This document shows, in pieces, positions 1 to 4,386 of a stretch of DNA of 5,530 nucleotides; positions within the stretch are counted from its first letter, which is position 1; the number at the start of each line of letters is the position of its first letter. Origin of the DNA: an uncultured Sphingomonas sp. (GTDB lineage Bacteria; Pseudomonadota; Alphaproteobacteria; Sphingomonadales; Sphingomonadaceae); the NCBI GenBank assembly GCA_946482655.1, contig CAMLSA010000148.1, positions 1 to 5,530 on the forward strand, written 5' to 3'. Position numbers and translations under genes: made by a program. A model generated the notes under the pieces. The model had not been told where the DNA came from, ran no database searches, and saw only the letters and a program-made list of their open reading frames with translations.

Positions 1-392
1 TCGTAACACATGGCCGTCTGGCGGCTGAGTTTGTGACCGCGATGGAGCATGTCGTGGGGCCACAAACCGCGATCGAGGCGATCTGCATCGGTCCCGACGA
101 CGATATGGAAAGCCGGCGCGCCGACATTGCCCGGGCGGTGAAGGCCGTCGACGATGGATCCGGCGTGATCCTGCTCACCGACCTGTTCGGTGGCACACCG
201 TCGAACCTCGCCATATCCCTGATGGAGCCGGGACGAATCGAAGTGATCGCCGGGATCAACCTGCCGATGCTGATCCGGCTCGAAGGCGCGCGCAAGATGA
301 TGAAGATCAAGGCGGCGGTGGCAGCCGCCCGCGACGCGGGACGCAAATATATTTCGGTGGCATCCGAGGTGCTTGGAGAAGCCGCCGCATGA
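1..392 (+). CDS. manX: PTS EIIA component, mannose (EIIA-Man) family, 5'-truncated by the window edge
   Basis: This is a phosphocarrier that takes a phosphoryl group from HPr on a histidine, in the cytoplasm. The frame is open from the window edge, and the first full codons (3-20) read VTHGRL. In this family the histidine of the N-terminal VTHG-type motif (codon 9-11) is the phosphorylation site, so only about six residues are missing. The internal GTG at 33 lies after the active-site histidine and is not the real start. A second family signature, LLTDLFGGTPSN, falls at about 169-204. The gene ends in an ATGA overlap with the HPr gene at 389. No IIB, IIC or IID permease gene follows, which fits the regulatory PTS of alphaproteobacteria, where a lone EIIA-Man sits beside hprK and HPr. 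That context is family knowledge; the upstream genes are not visible. The family call is firm, the symbol less so. Confidence 0.93.
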   Translation, partial: VTHGRLAAEFVTAMEHVVGPQTAIEAICIGPDDDMESRRADIARAVKAVDDGSGVILLTDLFGGTPSNLAISLMEPGRIEVIAGINLPMLIRLEGARKMMKIKAAVAAARDAGRKYISVASEVLGEAAA

Positions 393-661
393 CGCTGCTT
401 CAGCGCGAAGTCCAGATTACCAACATTCGAGGCCTTCACGCCCGAGCCAGCGCGAAGTTCGTCACGCTGGCGAGCGCGCACAGCGCCGAGGTCGAGGTGG
501 AGAAGGACGGCTCGAAGGTGGCAGGGACATCGATTATGGGCCTGATGATGCTCGGAGCCGCCAAGGGCGACAGCGTGATCATCTCGGCCCGCGGCGACGG
601 CGCTGAAAAGGCGCTTGCCGCGCTGGTCGAGTTGATCGAGGGCAAGTTCGGCGAGGATTGA
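389..661 (+). CDS. ptsH: HPr phosphocarrier protein
   Basis: This is a 90-aa HPr-family protein of normal length that passes phosphate from enzyme I to EIIA proteins. Residues 15-21, GLHARAS, form the active-site motif, with His17 as the phosphorylated histidine. Residues 46-54, GTSIMGLMM, correspond to the regulatory serine loop; Ser48 is the equivalent of the HPr kinase target (Ser46 in Firmicutes). Keeping both sites suggests that an HPr kinase exists elsewhere in the genome, as is common in alphaproteobacteria. The start overlaps the stop of the EIIA gene (ATGA), so the two are probably translationally coupled. With no sugar permease alongside, a regulatory role in carbon or nitrogen control is more likely than sugar uptake. 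It could equally be named npr or ptsO; which of these applies cannot be settled from the sequence. Confidence 0.95.
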   Translation: MTLLQREVQITNIRGLHARASAKFVTLASAHSAEVEVEKDGSKVAGTSIMGLMMLGAAKGDSVIISARGDGAEKALAALVELIEGKFGED

Positions 662-784
662 CGCTCCCGCCCTTTCATAACCGTCACGCCGGCCGGTTCA
701 GCATCCCCCCACATCATCGCGCGCCGGCTTGTGATACGGTGAATCCCGAACCAAGTTCAGGATGACGAAGAGAGGACCATCACC
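662..784. other. Intergenic gap between the HPr and RNA methyltransferase genes
   Basis: This 123-bp stretch holds no credible gene. An ATG at 762 opens a frame that stops after about 20 codons (821), in a different frame from the methyltransferase. A short dyad, GAAC-CAA-GTTC, sits at 748-758, just before the Shine-Dalgarno of the next gene. I see no clear terminator after HPr and no convincing -35/-10 pair, so it is open whether the methyltransferase is transcribed from its own promoter here. Confidence 0.5.
770..776 (+). promoter_or_regulatory. Shine-Dalgarno that points to a CTG start for the RNA methyltransferase
   Basis: The purine run GAGAGGA lies 8 nt before the CTG at 785, which is normal spacing. 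It is only 2 nt from the in-frame ATC at 779, too close to serve that codon. The only nearby ATG (762) is upstream of this site and out of frame. This site is the main positional evidence for initiation at CTG 785. Confidence 0.55.
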
Positions 785-1588
785 CTGCCGCGCCAGATCA
801 CCGCCTTTTCCAATCCCCTGATCAAGCGTGTCCGGTCGCTGCGCGAGAAACGGCATCGGCGGGACGAAGGGCTGTTTCTGGCGGAGGGCCTGCGCATTCT
901 CACGGAAGCCGCCGACAGCGGCATCTTCCCCGAGTTCATATTCTTCGCAAAGGGCAGCTGCGATCATATTCTCACAAAACGGCTTGTCGATCAGACCGAG
1001 CGCCGGGGCGGCGAGGCGATCGAGACCGACCGGGACATTCTCACCAAGCTGTCGGGTAAGGACAATCCGCAAACGGTTCTGGGCGTCTATCGCGAGCTCG
1101 ACACCTCGCTCGAAAGGATCGATCGGACGGTCGCCGACATCTGGATCGTCGCGCAATCACTGCGCGATCCGGGTAATCTCGGCACGATTCTGCGCAGCGG
1201 CGACGCTGTCGGCGCCGGGGGACTTATCCTGGTCGACGATTGCGTCGATCCCTTCTCGGTGGAAGCGGTTCGCGCGACGATGGGCGCCCTGTTCACACAG
1301 CGGATCGCGACCGCTCGATGGCCGGATTTCGTGACATGGCTGCGCGGCGGACCCGGCCAGCTCGTCGGGACCAGCCTGAGGGCTGGCCAGGATTATCAGG
1401 CGCCCCGCTATGTGCCGCCGACGTTCATCCTGGTCGGCAATGAAGCGCAAGGCCTGCCCGCCGATTATGAAGCGGAGTGCGACCTGCTCGTGAAAATGCC
1501 GATGCTGGGCCGGGCCGACAGCCTCAACGCCGCCGTGGCGACGGCGGTGATGGCCTATGAGGTGCTCAACCAGCGGCGTCCGCGATGA
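785..1588 (+). CDS. SpoU/TrmH-family RNA 2'-O-ribose methyltransferase, apparent CTG start
   Basis: This enzyme transfers a methyl group from S-adenosylmethionine to a ribose 2'-OH of rRNA or tRNA. Counted from CTG 785 it is 267 aa. The N-terminus (PRQITAFSNPLIKRVRSLR) and the following RRDEGLFLAEGLRIL look like the small substrate-binding domain of SpoU enzymes. The SPOUT knot domain shows the three classic motifs: RDPGNLGTILRSGDAVG (from residue 127), FILVGNEAQGLP (from 214, Glu220) and KMPMLGRADSLNAAVA (from 237, SLN at 246-248). The frame is open from 743, but the first ATG, GTG or TTG is the GTG at 1259, inside the catalytic domain and after motif 1. A start there would destroy the fold, so I place the start at CTG 785, supported by the GAGAGGA site. 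A sequencing error at the start codon is the alternative. The gene overlaps greB by ATGA. The RNA target cannot be told; RlmB- and TrmH-like names are possible. Confidence 0.88.
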   Translation: MPRQITAFSNPLIKRVRSLREKRHRRDEGLFLAEGLRILTEAADSGIFPEFIFFAKGSCDHILTKRLVDQTERRGGEAIETDRDILTKLSGKDNPQTVLGVYRELDTSLERIDRTVADIWIVAQSLRDPGNLGTILRSGDAVGAGGLILVDDCVDPFSVEAVRATMGALFTQRIATARWPDFVTWLRGGPGQLVGTSLRAGQDYQAPRYVPPTFILVGNEAQGLPADYEAECDLLVKMPMLGRADSLNAAVATAVMAYEVLNQRRPR

Positions 1589-2073
1589 GCGAGGAGCGCG
1601 CCAATTACATCACGCCGGCCGGCTTTGCCGCGATGCGGGCGCGCTATGAGATGCTGTTCGGCACCGAGCGTCCCGCGCTCGTCGAAACCATCAGCTGGGC
1701 GGCCGGCAACGGCGATCGATCCGAAAATGGCGATTATATCTATGGGCGCAAGAAATTGCGCGAGATCGATCGCGAGCTGTCGCATCTGTCGCGGCGGATG
1801 AAACGCGCGAGGATCATCGATCCGGCGCGGCAGACCGATCGTACCCGGGTTTATTTCGGAGCCACCGTGACGATCGTCGACGGAGATGATGTGGAACGCA
1901 CCGTCACCCTCGTCGGTGAGGACGAGGCCGACGCCGGCACCGGCCGGATCAGCTGGCGATCACCGCTGGCCCATGCGTTGAAAGGGGCAATGGTCGGCGA
2001 TATCCGCCGCGTCATATTGCCCGGCGGCGTCAAGGAACAGGAGATCCTGGCGATCCGCTATCCGGAGGATTGA
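1585..2073 (+). CDS. greB: Transcription elongation factor GreB
   Basis: GreB enters the RNA polymerase secondary channel and stimulates cleavage of backtracked RNA. The 162-aa protein has the usual family length. Its N-terminal coiled-coil domain opens with YITPAGF (8-14) and carries the GreA/GreB signature WAAGNGDRSENGDYIYGRKK (38-57). The tip acidic residues Asp44 and Glu47 match the pair (D41/E44 in E. coli GreB) that coordinates catalytic magnesium. The IYGRKKLREIDREL stretch favours GreB over GreA. The C-terminal FKBP-like domain shows GRISWRSPLAHALKGAMVGD (from about 119), the typical 'SP-A-L-G-VGD' strand-turn. The ATG sits inside the stop of the methyltransferase gene (ATGA), so translation is probably coupled. 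An RNA-modification and an RNAP-rescue gene in one operon is plausible, but no direct functional link is shown. Confidence 0.96.
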   Translation: MSEERANYITPAGFAAMRARYEMLFGTERPALVETISWAAGNGDRSENGDYIYGRKKLREIDRELSHLSRRMKRARIIDPARQTDRTRVYFGATVTIVDGDDVERTVTLVGEDEADAGTGRISWRSPLAHALKGAMVGDIRRVILPGGVKEQEILAIRYPED

Positions 2074-2098
2074 CGCGCGATCATGGTTGATACGCGCG
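2074..2098 (+). terminator. Stem-loop directly after greB, possible terminator
   Basis: The arm CGCGCGATCA (2074-2083) pairs with TGAT-(A)-CGCGCG (2088-2098), giving a 10-bp stem with a single bulged A and a TGGT loop, beginning on the base after the greB stop. It is followed by ATTTCC, not a real U-run, so intrinsic termination would be weak. It may instead be an RNA 3'-end stabiliser. Confidence 0.45.
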
Positions 2099-2144
2099 AT
2101 TTCCGTAACGATTGTCTCTTTCCGGATCATCGTAAACCATCATC

Positions 2145-2158
2145 CGAATCAAGATTCG
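2145..2158. promoter_or_regulatory. 14-bp dyad upstream of the LuxR-type gene, candidate operator
   Basis: The sequence CGAATC-AA-GATTCG is a perfect inverted repeat with 6-bp arms, ending 37 bp before the ATG at 2196. HTH dimers often bind such dyads, and position fits autoregulation. That role is inference: I found no second copy of it in the window and no clear -35/-10 elements beside it. An overlapping weaker dyad, CGGAT (2123-2127) with ATCCG (2142-2146), is also present. Confidence 0.3.
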
Positions 2159-2195
2159 CATCGACTTGGCGGGCCGATGAGGTAAATTTGGTCCA

Positions 2196-2735
2196 ATGGG
2201 CTACGAGGCTATCAGCAAATTGACTTCCCGGCAGCGCGATTGCCTGCGCCTTGTCCTGCTGCACATGCAATCGAAGGAAATCGGCCGGGAGCTGGGAATT
2301 TCGCCGATGACGGTCGACAATCATTTCCGCAGCGCGATCCAGACCTTGGGCGTCGCCAACCGGCTCGAAGCGGCCCGGTTGCTCGAATCATATGAGCGCG
2401 GAGAGACTAGTCAGCGGTTGACTAGTCAACCGCGACCCGTTGTTTCCCCGCTCGAAAGCCCCATCATGCGGTCACCGGCAGCTGTCGGTGACGGGCAGAG
2501 GGATGAAATGAGCGCGCTCCGTGAAGACCAGGTTCCGTATCTGACCTATCGCGAAGCCAGCTTTGTCAACATTCCGCTGCCGGTCCCTACCAAGGAGAAG
2601 CCGCGCAACAACCTGACGATCGCCCAGCGTCTGTTCTGGATAGCAGTTTTGATCTTCGGAATGGGACTGGGGGCCGGCGCGCTACTGTCAGGCTTCGCCG
2701 CTTTGTCGAACATCGTCCTAGCGCTGAGGCGCTAG
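2196..2735 (+). CDS. LuxR-type helix-turn-helix protein with a C-terminal membrane segment
   Basis: This 179-aa protein is probably a transcriptional regulator tethered to the inner membrane. Residues 9-66 form a LuxR/GerE-type DNA-binding domain: LTSRQRDCLRLVLLHMQSKEI, then the recognition-helix region LGISPMTVDNHFRSAIQTLGV and the closing RLEAARLL. A polar linker (about 70-138) follows. The end (about 146-170, LFWIAVLIFGMGLGAGALL onward) is one hydrophobic span, followed by a short tail ending in RR. With no N-terminal signal, the HTH should stay in the cytoplasm. There is no receiver or autoinducer-binding domain, so any signal would have to come through the linker, the membrane segment or a partner. 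An in-frame TGA at 2178 makes ATG 2196 the first start; the nearest Shine-Dalgarno, GAGG (2179-2182), is rather far at 13 nt. Similar HTH-plus-membrane proteins occur in sphingomonads, as far as I recall. The target genes are unknown. Confidence 0.8.
   Translation: MGYEAISKLTSRQRDCLRLVLLHMQSKEIGRELGISPMTVDNHFRSAIQTLGVANRLEAARLLESYERGETSQRLTSQPRPVVSPLESPIMRSPAAVGDGQRDEMSALREDQVPYLTYREASFVNIPLPVPTKEKPRNNLTIAQRLFWIAVLIFGMGLGAGALLSGFAALSNIVLALRR
2414..2433. repeat. Perfect 20-bp palindrome inside the LuxR-type gene
   Basis: GCGGTTGACT followed by AGTCAACCGC reads the same on both strands with no spacer. Its core GACTAGTC (2420-2427) also occurs at 2405-2412, so ACTAGTCA is directly repeated 15 bp apart and encodes TSQRL-TSQPR in the linker. 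CTAG is usually rare in proteobacterial genomes. It could be a regulator-binding site, an RNA hairpin, or a small codon-level duplication that happens to be palindromic. Confidence 0.6.
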
Positions 2736-2736
2736 G
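2717..2736 (+). repeat. 8-bp stem-loop over the stop codon of the LuxR-type gene
   Basis: CCTAGCGC (2717-2724) and GCGCTAGG (2729-2736) are perfect inverted arms around a TGAG loop, and the TAG stop (2733-2735) lies in the right arm. No U-run follows (GATTTCC), so it is a poor intrinsic terminator. It may weaken read-through or protect the 3' end of the message. Confidence 0.45.
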
Positions 2737-2786
2737 GATTTCCATCAACCGATCGGAGGCGCCCGTTCCGGCGCAAGGGGAGAGTT

Positions 2787-3128
2787 ATGTCCAAAAACCG
2801 TGATGATGCAACACTGCGCGTCTATGCCGCGCTCGAGGAATATGAGCGCGCTCTGGACCTCGCCGCCAGGCGTGGAGCGCTGCTCGCGGCGGAGCTGCCG
2901 CAGGCGCGGCTCGACGGCAATTTCGCCATGGAGGTGGCGCAGGATGCGTTTGCCCACTTTTACGGGTCGCTCTCGACGATCATCGCCGCTCGCGGACAAG
3001 TCGTAGAAGGGCATCGCCAATTGGCTGTGGTGCAGCGTAAGTTCAAGCTGCCCGTGGTATCATATGGCGAAAAGGTGATCGAACCCGAGAGTGCCGCGCA
3101 CGAGGAGCTGTCGCGCCGAGTTGCGTAA
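2787..3128 (+). CDS. Small helical protein of unknown function (113 aa)
   Basis: I do not recognise this protein. It is soluble, with no signal peptide or membrane span, and looks almost wholly alpha-helical: residues 8-37 are rich in Ala, Leu, Glu and Arg (YAALEEYERALDLAARRGAL), followed by a second helical stretch at about 44-84. The C-terminal third (about 85-113) is more polar. ATG 2787 has a strong Shine-Dalgarno, AAGGGG at 2775-2780, with 6 nt spacing, which makes it a well-supported gene. It lies 51 bp after the membrane-tailed LuxR-type gene, on the same strand, and could be co-transcribed, though a stem-loop lies between them. A role as partner or target of that regulator is a guess from position only. 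Codon use matches the G+C-rich flanks. Confidence 0.75.
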   Translation: MSKNRDDATLRVYAALEEYERALDLAARRGALLAAELPQARLDGNFAMEVAQDAFAHFYGSLSTIIAARGQVVEGHRQLAVVQRKFKLPVVSYGEKVIEPESAAHEELSRRVA

Positions 3129-3150
3129 CGCCGACCGGATCACCCCTTGA

Positions 3151-3182
3151 CCAGAGCACATCGCGGGTGAATTGATCTCTGG
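3151..3182 (+). promoter_or_regulatory. Inverted repeat ending at the GTG start of the first membrane gene
   Basis: CCAGAG (3151-3156) and CTCTGG (3177-3182) are perfect 6-bp arms around a 20-nt loop, and the right arm abuts the GTG at 3183. The loop holds GGGTGA (3165-3170), the only Shine-Dalgarno-like run, 12 nt from the start. If folded in mRNA it could limit initiation. A TTGACC (3147-3152) overlaps the left arm, but no good -10 follows it. Confidence 0.25.
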
Positions 3183-3608
3183 GTGATCCGCCAACTTCTC
3201 TTTGGCGTCCTGTTATGGGCGGTTACGATCTATGCCTTCCGACGTGGCGGCAGGGATGAAAAAATCGTCGCGGCGACGCTGATCGTCGCTACTTACCTGT
3301 CACCGCTAGTCGTGGCATCCCTCAAGCGCTTTCACCAAACCGAACTGCCGCTTGCTATGGTCGATATCGGGCTAGGCTGCGTTCTGCTCATCGTCGCTTT
3401 GCGATCGGACAAATTCTGGCCCCTGTGGCTCATAGCCATGCAGGGTCTCACCATTTTGTCGCACTTCGCGCCCTTCGTTCCTCATATGATACCGTGGAAC
3501 TATCGAAATGCTATCGTGGTATGGAGCTGGCCTATGCAGATCGTGCTCGGCTTTGCCGTTCATCAGCACTATCGCGAGCAGGTAGCCTTTCGTACTTTGT
3601 GTAGGTAA
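3183..3608 (+). CDS. Multi-pass membrane protein of unknown family, paralog A (141 aa)
   Basis: This is a small integral membrane protein whose function I cannot name. Hydrophobic spans lie at about 5-19, 28-46, 57-73, 78-98 and 110-127, giving four or five helices. Conserved blocks shared with the gene at 3883 are WAVTIYAFRRGG (12-23), ALRS-KFWPLWL (72-83), HFAP (94-97) and WSWPM-IVLGFAV (114-126). The start is GTG 3183, because an in-frame TGA lies at 3168 and the paralog aligns from this residue; its ribosome-binding site is weak. Codon use differs from the flanking genes, with TTA, CTA, ATA, TTG and AGG all present. The absence of obvious catalytic His/Asp clusters or a transporter motif leaves the role open. 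The conserved Arg-Arg-Gly-Gly after the first span would act as a cytoplasmic positive patch. Confidence 0.72.
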   Translation: MIRQLLFGVLLWAVTIYAFRRGGRDEKIVAATLIVATYLSPLVVASLKRFHQTELPLAMVDIGLGCVLLIVALRSDKFWPLWLIAMQGLTILSHFAPFVPHMIPWNYRNAIVVWSWPMQIVLGFAVHQHYREQVAFRTLCR

Positions 3609-3882
3609 CGCGGTGGCGCTCAGATTCAGATGACGTTCGCCAGACTTCCCTGCCTCTTTTTTCTGACGGCTATACATGCCCAATGACTTTGCATCTATCC
3701 CTTGTGCTCTCTTGGAGCTATTGGAAGGCGCTGCAATGTAGAACTGGCGAACACTGATTGACGCGCCATCCGGATCGGCCGCCCATATCCCGAAGCTACT
3801 GAACCGGGTTCTTGCTCGATAAAAGCCTCGACAGCGAATGCTCGGGCGCTCGCCAGTTGACCATAATGCATTGGGATATCAA
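3609..3882. other. 274-bp gap between the two paralogous membrane genes
   Basis: I find no supported gene here. It is less G+C-rich than the flanking housekeeping genes. It contains a T-run (3656-3661) without a hairpin before it, and three copies of the heptamer TCGCCAG: at 3637-3643 and 3850-3856 on the plus strand and inverted at 3744-3750, about 106 bp apart each time. The inverted copy shares 9 bp with each neighbour (CTGGCGAAC with the first, AACTGGCGA with the second). A promoter for the downstream gene would have to lie here, but I cannot point to one. Confidence 0.4.
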
Positions 3883-4308
3883 ATGTGGCGACCGATATTC
3901 TACGGCATCCTGATGTGGGCCGTCACCATCTACGCGTTCCGTCGTGGCGGATGGGCAGAAAAGCTCGCGGCAAGCGGCCTGGTGGTCAATTCCTACCTGA
4001 GCGCCTTGCTCGTGAGCCCATATGAAACCCAGTATCGACATGTTGAAGTCTCTGTCGCCCTTGTCGATCTCGGTCTGCTTCTCTTGCTAACACTCATTGC
4101 GCTGCGATCGAGGAAATTCTGGCCGCTCTGGCTTACAGCATTCCAGGGGATGGCATTATTGGCGCATTTCGCACCGTATGTTCATGTGAGCCCATGGGTC
4201 TATAACCGAGCGGCGGCACTCTGGAGCTGGCCAATGCTGATCGTGCTGGGTTTTGCGGTCCGCGGGCATCATCGGCGGAAATCGACCGAGAACCGTCAAG
4301 CGCGTTGA
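3883..4308 (+). CDS. Multi-pass membrane protein of unknown family, paralog B (141 aa)
   Basis: This is the sister of the protein at 3183, with about half of the residues identical by eye and exactly the same length (141 aa) when started at ATG 3883. That start aligns residue for residue with paralog A (MWRPIFYGILMWAVTIYAFRRGG) and has GGGA (3873-3876) 6 nt upstream. The ATG at 3838 would add 15 non-matching residues and is less likely. The spans match those of paralog A: about 5-19, 28-45, 57-74, 79-100 and 111-127. The conserved blocks ALRS-KFWPLWL, HFAP and WSWPM-IVLGFAV are all present. The C-terminus is very basic (GHHRRKSTENRQAR), suggesting a cytoplasmic tail. Conservation of tryptophans and the RRGG patch over divergent hydrophobic positions implies both copies were kept under selection. 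The function is unknown. Confidence 0.75.
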   Translation: MWRPIFYGILMWAVTIYAFRRGGWAEKLAASGLVVNSYLSALLVSPYETQYRHVEVSVALVDLGLLLLLTLIALRSRKFWPLWLTAFQGMALLAHFAPYVHVSPWVYNRAAALWSWPMLIVLGFAVRGHHRRKSTENRQAR

Positions 4309-4339
4309 GCCCCATCAGGGGTTCGGCCAGGTGAGAATA

Positions 4340-4367
4340 AGAGGCCAGGCAACCACCCGGCCCCTCT
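4340..4367 (-). terminator. Imperfect stem-loop downstream of lon, possible terminator
   Basis: Read on the minus strand, AGAGG-GG-CC (4367-4359) pairs with GGCCTCT (4346-4340), leaving two bulged Gs, and is followed by TATTCTC, a weak T-rich tail. It lies 20 bp past the lon stop in the gap between convergent genes, where a terminator is expected. A short CCCC-ATCA-GGGG hairpin (4310-4321) right after the plus-strand membrane gene could serve that side. Confidence 0.4.
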
Positions 4368-4386
4368 CCATCAAACCAAATCGCCG

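Noticed and set aside
698..1156. 152-codon minus-strand open frame
   Set aside because: It lies antisense to the methyltransferase N-terminal domain, has no recognisable domain, and high G+C makes such frames common.
828..1334. 168-codon plus-strand open frame overlapping the methyltransferase
   Set aside because: It is an out-of-frame shadow, rich in Ser/Arg with no family motif, over a frame that encodes clear SpoU motifs.
3372..3683. 103-codon minus-strand open frame across the end of paralog A
   Set aside because: It is antisense to a frame conserved in its paralog, with no motif or ribosome-binding evidence.
3630..3686. 18-codon frame starting MTFARLPCLFFLTAIHAQ, resembling a signal peptide
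   Set aside because: It has no Shine-Dalgarno, is very short, and the hydrophobic run comes from the T-rich tract.
3838..3882. Upstream ATG extending paralog B by 15 residues
   Set aside because: The extension has no counterpart in paralog A, while ATG 3883 gives an identical length and has a Shine-Dalgarno at good spacing.
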